Source: CAKOSP01 sp964370755 (GTDB taxonomy: Bacteria > Bacillota_I > Bacilli_A > RF39 > UBA660). Taken from it: a DNA stretch of 39,487 bases. The stretch is taken from positions 1 through 39,487 of the forward strand of contig CAYJKL010000011.1 in NCBI GenBank assembly GCA_964370755.1, read 5' to 3'. Positions within the stretch are counted from its first letter, which is position 1. Every line of letters starts with the position of its first letter. Shown piece after piece: positions 23,122-32,712 of the stretch. A program made the translations under genes and the position numbers. The notes below the pieces were generated by a model, which made no database searches, was not told the DNA's origin, and was given only the letters and a program-made list of their open reading frames with translations.

Positions 23122-23148
23122 AAATATTTTCTCCTTTATTATATTTTA

Positions 23149-23177
23149 ATTATAACAAAAATAAAAAGTAAGTTCAA
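23149..23177 (-). promoter_or_regulatory. Internal promoter for arcC
   Basis: Minus strand TTGAAC (23172-23177), 17-nt spacer, perfect TATAAT (23149-23154). The -35 begins inside the loop and second arm of the aguA terminator hairpin. Confidence 0.7.
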
Positions 23178-23195
23178 ATTTTTAAACTTACTTTT
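23164..23195 (-). terminator. Terminator between aguA and arcC
   Basis: An 11-bp perfect stem (23164-23174 with 23185-23195), 10-nt loop, followed on the minus strand by TTTTTATTTTTG. Readthrough versus termination would set the arcC share of the operon transcript. Confidence 0.75.
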
Positions 23196-23205
23196 AACGT
23201 TTTCT

Positions 23206-24300
23206 TTACGCTTTTGGTACTTGTTGTGTAATACAGTGAATGTTTCCACCACCAAGTAATATTTCTCTAGCATAAATTGGTTCAATAACTCTGTCTGGAT
23301 AAAGTTCTTGTAATTTTTCAACTGCAAGTTTATCATTAGCGTCATTAAACTGAGGTACTGCAACGAATCCGTTACCTACATAATAATTTACATAAGATGC
23401 AGCAAGGCGATCTCCTTCGTTACGAGGAAGAGTACCATCAACAGCATCTACTCCTAAACTTTCATCTTTAGAAATAAGAATTGGAGTAGGGGTATAAATT
23501 TTATGTACTTCAATTTTTCTTCCTTTAGCGTCTGTTTCATTTGTTAAATATTCATACGCTTCAGTACTTCTTTTATATTGTGGATCAGTTTCATCATCTG
23601 TCCAAGCAAGTGCTATAACTCCTGGTCTAACATACGCACATATATTATCTACATGTCCATTAGTTTCATCGTTATAGATTCCTTCTTTTACCCAAAGAAC
23701 TTTTTCAACATTTAAGTAATCACATAATGTTTTTTCAATTTCTTCTTTAGTCATATGAGAATTTCTTCCTTCTGATAATAAACATTCTTCAGTTACTAAA
23801 GCTGTTCCATCACCATCAACGTGAATTGATCCTCCTTCAAGAATAAAATCATCTAGACGGTATCTATTAACACCTTCTAGTTCGCACATTTTACCTGCGA
23901 TTTTATCATCTTGATCCCAAGGGAAGTATAGTCCATCAACAAGACCTCCCCAAGCATTAAATGTCCAGTCACAAGCACGCATTTCACCTTTGTCATTTTT
24001 AACAAAAGTTGCACCTGAATCTCTTAGCCAAGAGTCGTTATTACTCATTTCAACAACTCTAACTTTTTCATCAAGTAAATGTCTTGCGTTATCATACTGA
24101 GCACCAGAAACAATCATTGTCATTTCTTCGTATTTTGCTATTGTGTTTGCAACTTTTACAAATACTTCTTGAGCTGGTTTACCACCGTATCTCCAGTTAT
24201 CTGGACGCTCAGGCCATATCATGTATGTTCCTTTATGCTCTTCAAATTCACCAGGCATTCTAAATCCATGCTCTTTTGGTGTACCTTCTAATTTTCTCAC
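23206..24300 (-). CDS. aguA: Agmatine deiminase
   Basis: A 364-residue guanidine-modifying enzyme: agmatine + H2O to N-carbamoylputrescine + NH3. The start MRKLEGTPKEHGFRMPGEFE followed by MIWPERPDNWR is typical. EGGSIHVDGDG and NGHVDN hold the conserved Glu/His, and catalytic C356 lies in GGNIHCITQQ. The start is GTG at 24300, overlapping the TGA of aguD in GTGA, with AAGGAG upstream. The deiminase lies third in the operon, as in Enterococcus aguB-aguD-aguA-aguC. Confidence 0.95.
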   Translation of the reverse strand: MRKLEGTPKEHGFRMPGEFEEHKGTYMIWPERPDNWRYGGKPAQEVFVKVANTIAKYEEMTMIVSGAQYDNARHLLDEKVRVVEMSNNDSWLRDSGATFVKNDKGEMRACDWTFNAWGGLVDGLYFPWDQDDKIAGKMCELEGVNRYRLDDFILEGGSIHVDGDGTALVTEECLLSEGRNSHMTKEEIEKTLCDYLNVEKVLWVKEGIYNDETNGHVDNICAYVRPGVIALAWTDDETDPQYKRSTEAYEYLTNETDAKGRKIEVHKIYTPTPILISKDESLGVDAVDGTLPRNEGDRLAASYVNYYVGNGFVAVPQFNDANDKLAVEKLQELYPDRVIEPIYAREILLGGGNIHCITQQVPKA

Positions 24301-25691
24301 TTTTTTTCTCCTTCATCTTCGATGTCTACTACTAAGATTTCTTGAATAATTAATGATACAACAACACCTATAATAAGAGGTAAGTTGTAAATAAATGATT
24401 CAAATGTGAAATCAATGAATAGAGTAAATATTACACTAAGAACTAGTATAATCATTGGTACTAGACCAATTAATTTAATCGCAATGTCATTACCTGGAAC
24501 TTTGTAAGATCTTTTAGTTTTATCTGTTTTTCTTAGTTTAATAAATGCTAAGAATAGTGGGATATAACCAATTAATAGAGTTACAAGTGATAATGAGAAG
24601 AATGTCCAGAATAAGTTACTAGCATCTTCTGATACTATTCCAAGTACAACACCGATTATTATTATAATTGATGCTACTATACCATTAACAATTGATGCTT
24701 TATATGGAACTCCGTCTTTATTAGTTGCACTAAATACTTTTGGAAGTCCACCATCATCTGCAGAGAATTTTGCTACTGCATTAACACCAAATGACCATGA
24801 AGCAATGTTTGCTACTAAAGTATAGATGAACATTAGTCCAACTACTATAACAATAACTCTAGTTGCATCAGCACCAAAACCAAGTGTAGTTAAAAGTATT
24901 GCAAAACTATCAGTAATACCAGCAGATTCTGCAGCATCTATTGGCATTGCAATATTTATACCTGTTGCAGGTAGTAAGTAGAATATAGAAGTAAGTAGGG
25001 CACCAATAATTACTGCTTTAGGAATATCTCTTTTTGGATTTTCCATATCTTCAGCAAATGTTGCTACTACTTCTAAACCTAAGAAGTTAAATATTATTAC
25101 AGAAATAAATGATAAACTTACCAAATCCATTGTTGGAAGTAAATCAGTTGCACTATTTATTGGATTAGCACTTTCTCCTGTAGAAATAAATACATAAATA
25201 CCTAAAACTCCAAGACCCACCATGAATAAAATTTTGAATAGAGTACCAAAATTAATTAAAAATTTGTTTTCTCCAATACGATGACATCCAAGCATTGAAA
25301 CTAACCAAGTATAACCAAGTTGTAAAACTAAAATCCATACTATAGATAGTTCTATTTCAAAAATGCCAGCTACAACATCCGTTACAGCAACAGCAAGAGC
25401 TGCTATCCATAAAGGGAAGTTGACCCAATAGTTCCATGCTACTCTTGATGCCCATTTAGGACCAAAAGCTTTTTTAACCCATGTGTACATACCACCTTCA
25501 CTTGGAAATGTTGATCCAAGTTCTGCTGTGATAAGACCATATGGTAAGCAGAAAGCTATTATTAAAAATATCCACCAAAAATATTGCGAATTACCAATAG
25601 CGGCAGTTGGTGTAACTGCTTCTGCTACTAGTGTAATACATACAGCTGCAAGTATCGCATCAAACAACTTAAACTTCTTTTTCTTTTCCAT
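24297..25691 (-). CDS. aguD: Agmatine/putrescine antiporter
   Basis: A 464-residue APC-family exchanger with about twelve membrane helices and the EAVTPTAAIGNSQYF / ELGSTFPSEGGMYTWVKKAFGP signature. Position between ptcA and aguA assigns the substrate: agmatine in, putrescine out, with no net energy cost. It starts 1 nt after the ptcA stop, with AGGAAG at the end of ptcA, and ends in TGA overlapping aguA by 4 bp. Its paralog is the first gene of the window. Confidence 0.92.
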   Translation of the reverse strand: MEKKKKFKLFDAILAAVCITLVAEAVTPTAAIGNSQYFWWIFLIIAFCLPYGLITAELGSTFPSEGGMYTWVKKAFGPKWASRVAWNYWVNFPLWIAALAVAVTDVVAGIFEIELSIVWILVLQLGYTWLVSMLGCHRIGENKFLINFGTLFKILFMVGLGVLGIYVFISTGESANPINSATDLLPTMDLVSLSFISVIIFNFLGLEVVATFAEDMENPKRDIPKAVIIGALLTSIFYLLPATGINIAMPIDAAESAGITDSFAILLTTLGFGADATRVIVIVVGLMFIYTLVANIASWSFGVNAVAKFSADDGGLPKVFSATNKDGVPYKASIVNGIVASIIIIIGVVLGIVSEDASNLFWTFFSLSLVTLLIGYIPLFLAFIKLRKTDKTKRSYKVPGNDIAIKLIGLVPMIILVLSVIFTLFIDFTFESFIYNLPLIIGVVVSLIIQEILVVDIEDEGEKK

Positions 25692-25692
25692 A

Positions 25693-26676
25693 TTATCTTC
25701 CTAAATTTTCATTACATTCTTTAGTAGCTTCTTCCATTTTACCCATAAAGTAAACTAGTAATGCTCTAATTGAAGTTAATCTGTTTTCAGCTTCATCAAT
25801 TACAATTGATAACTCAGAATCTAGAACTTCATCTGTAACTTCTTCTCCGCGTGTTGCAGGTAAGCAGTGCATGAATTTTACATGTGGAGTAGCTTTTTTA
25901 AGCATTTCCATACTTACTTGATACTTAGGATAGAAAGTTTTCATTCTTTCTTCTTCAGAAAGTTCTGCTTCATATAATCCATACCAAACGTCAGTATAAA
26001 CAAAGTCAGCATCTTTCATTGCTTCTTCTACATCTTCAGTAATCATAAATGATCCACCTGAAACTTTGCAGTTTTCTTCAGCAATTTTAATGTGGTTTTC
26101 TCTAAGTTGGAATCCTTTTGGTCCAAATTGTACGAAGTTACCACCTAGTTTTGTTGTAATCATCATAAGTGATGCACAAACTTGTGTTGCATCTCCAACG
26201 AATACAATTTTTAAATCTTCGAATTTTTTACCTTCTGGCATATGTTCTAAGATTGTTGTTACATCTCCCATTTCTTGAGTAGGGTGATTATAATCACTCA
26301 TACCGTTGATAACAGGTACTGTAGCATATTTTGCAAGTTCATAAACACTTTCATGTTTTTGTACTCTTGCCATTAGGATATCCACAAGTCTTGATAATAC
26401 TTTAGCAGTATCACCAAGTGATTCGTGTGAACCTAACTGTATTTGTCCTGGGGCTAAATACTGCGCATGACCTCCCAGTTGCGTCATTGCAGTTTCGAAC
26501 GATACTCTCGTTCTCGTAGATGATTGCTCAAAAATCATACCTAAAGTTCTTTGATTTAACACTTTAAGATAGTGACCATTTTTAATGCTTTTTTTCATTA
26601 AAAGTCCTAAATTAAGAATGTTTAACAATTCTTCTTTTGTAAAATCTTGAGTATCTACAAAATCTTTGACTCTCAT
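25693..26676 (-). CDS. ptcA: Putrescine carbamoyltransferase
   Basis: A 327-residue transcarbamylase: N-carbamoylputrescine + phosphate to putrescine + carbamoyl phosphate. SSTRTRVSFE binds carbamoyl phosphate; HCLPATRGEEV is the catalytic Cys loop. Placement with aguD and aguA favours the putrescine over the ornithine enzyme, as does the extended helical C-terminus (MEEATKECNENLGR), a feature of this family. ATG 26676 is chosen over TTG 26679; AGGAGG lies 8 nt upstream. First gene of the operon. Confidence 0.88.
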   Translation of the reverse strand: MRVKDFVDTQDFTKEELLNILNLGLLMKKSIKNGHYLKVLNQRTLGMIFEQSSTRTRVSFETAMTQLGGHAQYLAPGQIQLGSHESLGDTAKVLSRLVDILMARVQKHESVYELAKYATVPVINGMSDYNHPTQEMGDVTTILEHMPEGKKFEDLKIVFVGDATQVCASLMMITTKLGGNFVQFGPKGFQLRENHIKIAEENCKVSGGSFMITEDVEEAMKDADFVYTDVWYGLYEAELSEEERMKTFYPKYQVSMEMLKKATPHVKFMHCLPATRGEEVTDEVLDSELSIVIDEAENRLTSIRALLVYFMGKMEEATKECNENLGR

Positions 26677-26738
26677 CAATATTACCTCCTACTTTAAATA
26701 TAACATATTTGAAATTAAAAAAAAAGAGAAACTTTTGT

Positions 26739-26767
26739 ATTTTACGACAAATTTTTTTGTTCTACAA
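26739..26767 (-). promoter_or_regulatory. Candidate promoter of the agmatine operon
   Basis: Minus strand TTGTAG (26762-26767), 17-nt spacer, TAAAAT (26739-26744); leader about 55 nt. The -35 is weak. A 10-bp palindrome, AATGTACATT (26795-26804), lies further upstream and could be an operator. No AguR-type regulator gene is adjacent. Confidence 0.35.
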
Positions 26768-26843
26768 TTTTATACTTATTTATATTGTATTTATAATGTA
26801 CATTTTAAAACTTTATTTATACGATAATTATTTAATAAAGTAA

Positions 26844-26872
26844 TTGATAAAACAATAATCCTGTGATATACT
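26844..26872 (+). promoter_or_regulatory. Promoter of yukD-essC
   Basis: TTGATA (26844-26849), 17-nt spacer, TATACT (26867-26872) with TGA extended -10. Divergent from the agmatine operon. Confidence 0.75.
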
Positions 26873-26906
26873 ATGTAGGTATAAGGTAACAAATGGAGAG
26901 TATGAA

Positions 26907-27164
26907 ATGATTAATAAATTTTTGATAACGATAATTATACCGACTATTGAACTTGAGTTTGATTTGTATATACCAAATAATAAAAAAATAGGTACTATAA
27001 AAAAAAATGTGTTAAGTGCTGTAGCTGATCTTTCTGATGGTTTTTTTGTTGAAACTATACATACAGTGAAATTTGTCAATAAATTTGATTCTACTGAGTA
27101 TGCTAATGATATTTTGGTAAAGGATTCAAGTATTAAAAATGGTGATAAAATAATTATTTTATAA
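26907..27164 (+). CDS. YukD/EsaB-like ubiquitin-fold protein of the T7SS
   Basis: An 85-residue protein with the layout of YukD/EsaB: two N-terminal strands (FLITIIIPTIELEFDLYIPNN), a helix (IKKNVLSAVADL) and a C-terminal NGDKIIIL strand typical of the ubiquitin-like fold. Known: YukD/EsaB are small accessory proteins of Firmicutes type VIIb secretion, with a regulatory or assembly role. The next gene, essC, starts 18 bp on. ATG 26907 is used; an overlapping ATG 5 nt upstream is followed at once by a stop. Confidence 0.75.
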   Translation: MINKFLITIIIPTIELEFDLYIPNNKKIGTIKKNVLSAVADLSDGFFVETIHTVKFVNKFDSTEYANDILVKDSSIKNGDKIIIL

Positions 27165-27182
27165 AATATAGAAGGTGAAAAT

Positions 27183-30100
27183 ATGAGAGTATCGTTAATA
27201 AAGGATAAACAGATTCAAAATGTAATCTTACCAAGGAAAATGGAAGGAACTTACTGGATTAGTGGAACTGACTCTAGTGGAGTTACTAGAAATTTAATAT
27301 CTATTGATTCTGATGGAGTTTCATGGAAACTAAATAATAACAAAGATGTATATATTAAGGATACAGTTGATGATTTTACTATTTTGAGTGAATATAAATT
27401 TTATGAGTTATTTAATGAAAAAGAAAATGTTTCTATGTTAATTTATTGTTCTCCTATTAAAGGGAATTACGATAAATATAGAATTGATTTAGATGTGAAT
27501 AGCGCTTATGCTGTTGGATCTAATGCTAATTCAGTAATTAATTTTCCTTCATTACAAGATGCAGCTTTTTATTTTAAAAATGATGCAGGACAATTAAGTT
27601 TAATTAATAACAATTCTAATCAAAATATATATATAAATGATAAGATTGTTAACAAAACAGTTTTTTTGGCGATTGGCGATGTAATATTTATATGTGGAAT
27701 GAAAATTATCTTTATTGGGTCAATAAAAAACTTTCCTAATTCATTTATCTTAGGTATTGATAAAAGTGTGTCTAGTAATATTTTTTGTAATTTACCAGTT
27801 TATGATGATAAAACAATTTCAGAGGCTAATTTTACCGAAACGGATGATAATGATTTTTTTCCTTTATTTGATGAAACTGCTTATTTTCATAAAATTCCAA
27901 GATTTATTACACAGGTCAAAACTTTAGAAATGAAAATTGAGTTACCACCTGCTAAACCTGAAGAGAATGAATCTTCTTTATTATTAACAATTGGACCAAT
28001 GATTTCAATGTCAATGATTTCTGTTATGACTGGAGTTACGGCACTTAGTAATGTTTATAGCGGGGGTACGTCTTGGTCACAAGCAGCGCCGTCAATTATA
28101 ATAAGTTTAGCTATGTTATCAAGTGTTATAGTTTGGCCTTTTTTATCTAAACGTTATACTAAGAAAGCTAATGAAAAAAAAGAAATAAGAAGGCAAGAAA
28201 AATATATTAAATATATAGATGAAAAAAGAAAAATTATTAGAAATGGTATAGTTGAACAAACAAATATTTTAAGAAATAATTATCCTAGTACAGCAGATGT
28301 TGCAAATATAATTATAGGAAAGTATGTTACACTTTGGCAAAGAAGAGTAAATGATTATGACTTTTTAGATATTAACCTAGGTAGTGGAATAAGACCTATG
28401 GATGTAAATATGATATTTCCTGAGGAAGGTTTTTCATTAGTTGAAGATAGTCTTAAGGAGCAGGTATATTCGCTGAATAATGAAAAAAAAGAGTTAATCG
28501 ATGTTCCAATAGTGCTTTCATTAAAGAAGAATTTTATTTCTGGTTTAATAGGACATGAATCTTTAACTTCAGATTATGTAAAAGAATTAGTTTTACAACT
28601 AGCTGCATTTCATAGTTATGATGATTTAAAGATAATATTTTTAACAGATGAAGAAAATAAACATAAATGGTCCAGTTTTAAAAATATTCCTCATTGTTTT
28701 ACTGATAATAAAAATATTAGATTTTTTGCTATTAATGCTAGTGAATATAATGAAGTTTGTTATTATTTAGATAAAATTTATAAAGATCGAGAAAATAGTA
28801 ATAAATCATCAAGTGATAACTCAGTGTATAGAAAGTCATATTTAATTATCACAGATTCACTAAAAAAGGTGCGAGAATTAGAATTAATTAATAGTATATT
28901 ATCTTCTCAAAAATATTTAGGTTTTTCATTATTTATAGTTGATCAAAAAATAACTGATTTGCCAGATAAATGTAGTTCATTTGTACAACTTTCTGAGGGA
29001 AATGGGTTATTATATGATAAAGTTGATTTTAATAAACCTTTGAGTTTTAAATTAAATTTAAATAGTACAGTTAATTATGAGTATTGTTCTAAAATATTAG
29101 CAAATATACCTATTGAAATACTTAATGATGAGGAAGTTCAGCTTAGTGAAAAAATTAGTTTTTTGGAAATGTATGATGTTGGTAAAGTAGAACAATTAAA
29201 TGCTTCATTTAGATGGGAAAAAAATAATCCAGTAACAAACTTAGCGGTTCCTATTGGTATAGGAAAAAATGAAGAAATAATAAGTATAGATTTGCATGAA
29301 AAATATCATGGTCCACATGGTTTAATTGCTGGAATGACAGGCTCTGGTAAATCAGAGTTTATAATTTCTTATATTCTTTCTGCTGCTGTTAATTATCATC
29401 CTTATGAAGTGCAGTTTGTACTTATTGATTATAAAGGTGGTGGTTTAGCTGGTGCTTTTGAAAATAAAAATATGAATATAAAATTGCCTCATTTAGTCGG
29501 TTCTATAACGAATTTGGATGTTAATGAAATAAATAGGAGTTTATTGTCAATTGAATCTGAACTTAAAAGAAGACAGCAGTTATTTAATAAAGCTAGAGAA
29601 CTTAGTTCTGATAGTACTATTGATATATATAAATATCAAAAAATGTATCGTAATAAATTAGTTGATGAACCAATATCACATTTATTTATAATAAGTGATG
29701 AATTTGCTGAGTTAAAGGTGCAACAACCAGAATTTATGAATCAATTAATTTCAACTGCTAGAATTGGTCGTAGTTTAGGTGTACATTTAATACTTGCTAC
29801 TCAAAAACCTACTGGTGTTGTTGACCCTCAAATTTGGAGTAATTCTAGATTTAAAGTTTGTATGAAAGTTCAGGATAAGTCTGATTCAAATGAAATAATA
29901 AAAATACCAGATGCTGCTTATTTAAAACAGACTGGAAGGTTTTATTTTCAAGTGGGTTATAATGAAGTGTTTTTGTTAGGCCAAGCAGCATGGGCTGGAG
30001 AAAAATATGTACCGTCTGAAAAGGTGATTAAAAATGTTGATAGTTCTATAGATTTTATTAATAATATTGGAGTTAATATAAAAAATGTGGAAACAAAACA

Positions 30101-31784
30101 GATTACTCCAGTTAATGAATCTAGTGGAGAAGAGTTAAATAATATTTTAGTGTATTTGGATGAAATTGCTAAAAAAGAAAATATCAAATGCAAACCTTTA
30201 TGGCTTGAAAAATTATCGGCAGAAACTACTGTAGAAGATGTAATTACTAAATATAATTTTAGTAAAAATGATTTATTAATAAGTCCTGTAATTGGAGAAT
30301 ATGATATTCCTAGTAAGCAGATGCAAAGTATTTTCAATATTTCTTTTTCAGAAAATGGGAATGCAATATTATATGGTGCAGCAGGAAGTGGGAAGGAGAA
30401 GTTTATTGAAACTTTAATTTCTTCTTCATTTATGATATATGATGCAAGTGATGTAAATTATTATATTATTGACTTTGGATCTGGAGCTTTGAAAATATTT
30501 GAAAAGTGTCCTTTGGTGGGTGATATTCTTACTTCTTCAGAAGAGGAAAAAATAGAGAATCTATTTAAATTAGTTAATACTATTATAGAAGATAGAAAAA
30601 AATTATTGCAAAATTATGGAGGGAATTTAGAAAATTATCGTAAATCTAATACAAAGAAAATACCTGATGTAGTTGTAATAATTAATAATTTTGATAGTTT
30701 TCAAGAAAGTTACGAAAAATATGAAGCACCTCTAAGTATTTTATCAAGAAATTGTCAAAAATATGGTGTATTTTTTCTACTTACAGTTGTTGCTCCAAAT
30801 GCTGTTAAATTCAAATTGAAACATAATTTTGCTCAAATATATTCTTTACAACAAAATAATATAGATGATTATACTGCTATTTTAGGAACTGTGCCTAAAA
30901 AACTTCCGTCAAAGGTAACTGGAAATGGAATTTTTAAGAAAGATGAAATATATGAATTTCAAGTTGCTTCTATTAAGGATATTAAGGAATTGGAAAATAA
31001 CTTTGCTCAGTCTTCAATGAAAAAAGCAATAAGTGTTCCAGTTTTACCTGAAGTTGTAGATTATTTACAAATAAAAGATGAGTTAAATAAAAGTGAAGAA
31101 CTAATTATAGGGATAAATAAAAGAGATTTAGAATTTGTTAAACATAACTTTAAAAGAGAGTTTTTCAGTTTAATTACTGCAATTGATATTATGGATACAA
31201 CTAATTTTGTTAATAATTTAATTAATCAAATTTTAATTAAAGGTAAAGATAAATTGATTGTAATAAACGCTGAAAATTATGATATTAATCAAGATTCTGT
31301 TAAATATTATAAATATTGTAATTCTCAGTTTGATCAAATTATAGAAGAGTTAATGAATTTGAGTTTGGATATAAATGAACAATATGCAAATAAATCTTTT
31401 GATAAAACTGAATTAGGTGGTTTTGGAAAAACAACATGTATAATAATAGGTTTAGAAAAACTAATAAGTAGATTAAATTTAGAAGAACCTGTTAATTATT
31501 TAGAAAAATTATTTAAAAACTTAAATGGTTTAGAAGTAATTGATTTTATTTTAGTAGAATCACTTGATAAAGTTAAAAAACTAGAAATAGAACCTTGGTT
31601 TAAAAATGTATATAATAATATGAACGCTATTTGGTTTGGGAATGGTATTTCTGAGCAATTCACAATTAAATTAATTGATAAAGTTCCTGAAATGAAAATT
31701 AAAATTACTAATCAATTTTGTTTTGTGATTCAGCGTGGTATTCCCAAATATGTTAAGTGTATTGAACATCTTGATATTAAATAA
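27183..31784 (+). CDS. essC: EssC-type FtsK/SpoIIIE ATPase of type VIIb secretion
   Basis: A 1533-residue motor and membrane core of the secretion machine (S. aureus EssC is about 1480). Residues 1-190 form two FHA-like domains, the second containing AVGSNANSVINFP. Membrane helices lie at about 264-286 and 298-318. The first ATPase domain has an intact Walker A, GMTGSGKS (717-724), and Walker B IISDEF. The second has GAAGSGKE (1065-1072), where Glu replaces the Ser/Thr, so it is probably inactive. The third lacks a Walker A. This 1-active, 2-degenerate pattern is usual for EssC, whose distal domains bind substrates. RBS AGGTGA. Confidence 0.93.
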   Translation: MRVSLIKDKQIQNVILPRKMEGTYWISGTDSSGVTRNLISIDSDGVSWKLNNNKDVYIKDTVDDFTILSEYKFYELFNEKENVSMLIYCSPIKGNYDKYRIDLDVNSAYAVGSNANSVINFPSLQDAAFYFKNDAGQLSLINNNSNQNIYINDKIVNKTVFLAIGDVIFICGMKIIFIGSIKNFPNSFILGIDKSVSSNIFCNLPVYDDKTISEANFTETDDNDFFPLFDETAYFHKIPRFITQVKTLEMKIELPPAKPEENESSLLLTIGPMISMSMISVMTGVTALSNVYSGGTSWSQAAPSIIISLAMLSSVIVWPFLSKRYTKKANEKKEIRRQEKYIKYIDEKRKIIRNGIVEQTNILRNNYPSTADVANIIIGKYVTLWQRRVNDYDFLDINLGSGIRPMDVNMIFPEEGFSLVEDSLKEQVYSLNNEKKELIDVPIVLSLKKNFISGLIGHESLTSDYVKELVLQLAAFHSYDDLKIIFLTDEENKHKWSSFKNIPHCFTDNKNIRFFAINASEYNEVCYYLDKIYKDRENSNKSSSDNSVYRKSYLIITDSLKKVRELELINSILSSQKYLGFSLFIVDQKITDLPDKCSSFVQLSEGNGLLYDKVDFNKPLSFKLNLNSTVNYEYCSKILANIPIEILNDEEVQLSEKISFLEMYDVGKVEQLNASFRWEKNNPVTNLAVPIGIGKNEEIISIDLHEKYHGPHGLIAGMTGSGKSEFIISYILSAAVNYHPYEVQFVLIDYKGGGLAGAFENKNMNIKLPHLVGSITNLDVNEINRSLLSIESELKRRQQLFNKARELSSDSTIDIYKYQKMYRNKLVDEPISHLFIISDEFAELKVQQPEFMNQLISTARIGRSLGVHLILATQKPTGVVDPQIWSNSRFKVCMKVQDKSDSNEIIKIPDAAYLKQTGRFYFQVGYNEVFLLGQAAWAGEKYVPSEKVIKNVDSSIDFINNIGVNIKNVETKQITPVNESSGEELNNILVYLDEIAKKENIKCKPLWLEKLSAETTVEDVITKYNFSKNDLLISPVIGEYDIPSKQMQSIFNISFSENGNAILYGAAGSGKEKFIETLISSSFMIYDASDVNYYIIDFGSGALKIFEKCPLVGDILTSSEEEKIENLFKLVNTIIEDRKKLLQNYGGNLENYRKSNTKKIPDVVVIINNFDSFQESYEKYEAPLSILSRNCQKYGVFFLLTVVAPNAVKFKLKHNFAQIYSLQQNNIDDYTAILGTVPKKLPSKVTGNGIFKKDEIYEFQVASIKDIKELENNFAQSSMKKAISVPVLPEVVDYLQIKDELNKSEELIIGINKRDLEFVKHNFKREFFSLITAIDIMDTTNFVNNLINQILIKGKDKLIVINAENYDINQDSVKYYKYCNSQFDQIIEELMNLSLDINEQYANKSFDKTELGGFGKTTCIIIGLEKLISRLNLEEPVNYLEKLFKNLNGLEVIDFILVESLDKVKKLEIEPWFKNVYNNMNAIWFGNGISEQFTIKLIDKVPEMKIKITNQFCFVIQRGIPKYVKCIEHLDIK

Positions 31785-31790
31785 TAATAA

Positions 31791-31820
31791 AAAAAACATA
31801 TCACATATGATGTGTTTTTT
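31791..31820 (+). terminator. Terminator after essC
   Basis: A 12-pair stem (31791-31802 with 31809-31820; one G-T), loop ACATAT. It separates yukD-essC from the substrate genes. Confidence 0.75.
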
Positions 31821-31841
31821 AGTTGGTTTTAATAAAATTTA

Positions 31842-31870
31842 TTGTAAATAATATTTTTGCATGTTATAAT
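31842..31870 (+). promoter_or_regulatory. Promoter of the WXG100/effector unit
   Basis: TTGTAA (31842-31847), 17-nt spacer, perfect TATAAT (31865-31870) with TGT extension. It leaves a leader of about 75 nt with a partial hairpin, TAGAC/GTCTA (31880-31906). Confidence 0.75.
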
Positions 31871-31950
31871 GAAAAAGGATAGACAATATAGATAGTATTG
31901 AGTCTAACTATTGAATTAGAAGGGGCTATAATACTTAGAAAGGAGGAAAT

Positions 31951-32235
31951 ATGGAATTAAGTATAGATACTGATGCTACTCGCTCACTAGGAAATCAAAT
32001 CATAAGCAAAGCTGAAGAGTTTAACACTTTATTACAAAAAATAAATAGTATTAATGAAGAGTTAAAATCTGCTTGGAGTGGAGAAGATGCGTTAAAATAT
32101 ACAACTAGAGTTGGTGAACAATCTGTCACTACTCAAAAGTTATGTACAACAATTACAGAAACTGGGAATTCTATCGTTACTGCTGCAAATAATGTAGATT
32201 CAGTAGTAGATAGTAACTCAAGTGCAATAATATAA
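31951..32235 (+). CDS. WXG100-family T7SS substrate 1 (EsxA-like)
   Basis: A 94-residue helical hairpin protein: helix, turn with the WSG motif (W42 in SAWSGEDALKY), helix. The size and motif position define WXG100. It is secreted by EssC and may pair with the next gene's product. Strong RBS AAAGGAGG. Confidence 0.85.
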   Translation: MELSIDTDATRSLGNQIISKAEEFNTLLQKINSINEELKSAWSGEDALKYTTRVGEQSVTTQKLCTTITETGNSIVTAANNVDSVVDSNSSAII

Positions 32236-32251
32236 TAAGGAGGACAAGATA

Positions 32252-32536
32252 ATGGCACAAATTAGTTTATCAAAAGAAAAAGTTGCGTCAATTTCAGAAC
32301 AATTAAATTCGACTTCTGGTCAAATGGAAAGTCTTTTATCAGAAATTGAAGTACTATATAATAAAATTGGAACTGAAGGAATTTGGTCTGGGACAGCAGC
32401 TCAATCTGCTAAAGAAGCATTTGCTCAACTAAGTGCAAAATTCCCGGAATTTTCATTAGCAGTTAAGGACTGTGCAAACTATTTATCAACAGTGGTTATA
32501 CCAAACTTTGATAAATGGGAAACAACTATTAGATAA
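32252..32536 (+). CDS. WXG100-family T7SS substrate 2 (EsxA-like)
   Basis: A 94-residue helical hairpin with WSG at W45 (GIWSGTAAQSAKEAF). It diverges widely from its neighbour, so the two may form a heterodimer like EsxA-EsxB or serve different cargoes. RBS AAGGAGG; 16 bp after gene 1. Confidence 0.85.
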   Translation: MAQISLSKEKVASISEQLNSTSGQMESLLSEIEVLYNKIGTEGIWSGTAAQSAKEAFAQLSAKFPEFSLAVKDCANYLSTVVIPNFDKWETTIR

Positions 32537-32556
32537 AAGTGGCTCAATATTTGAGC

Positions 32557-32598
32557 ACTTTAAAAGATATAATTTGTGTAAATTATATCTTTTAAGGT
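32557..32598. repeat. Long perfect inverted repeat after the WXG100 pair
   Basis: Sixteen perfect pairs (32560-32575 with 32580-32595), GTGT loop, extended outward by three further pairs including one wobble. Upstream a second hairpin (GGCTCA/TGAGC region, 32539-32560) overlaps its left arm. There is no T run, so it is more like an mRNA-stabilising or processing element than a terminator. Confidence 0.65.
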
Positions 32599-32712
32599 AT
32601 ATACAATGTCATAATAGATACTTTTATGATTGGTAGATGTAGTTTTTTTAATTATGTAATATAAAAAAGATTAATATATGTGATTAAAAGATAAATAAAT
32701 ATAGGAGGAATT

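Noticed and set aside
23139..23363. 74-residue minus-strand frame overlapping the 3' end of aguA
   Set aside because: A frame shadow of aguA that runs into the terminator hairpin; its first part overlaps the conserved catalytic Cys region of aguA in another frame.
25693..26676. Ornithine carbamoyltransferase of arginine biosynthesis or the arginine deiminase pathway
   Set aside because: The neighbours are agmatine deiminase and an agmatine/putrescine-type antiporter; no arginine deiminase or arg genes are present.
26828..27079. 83-residue minus-strand frame opposite yukD
   Set aside because: It covers the divergent T7SS promoter and most of yukD on the other strand; no ribosome site or conserved pattern.
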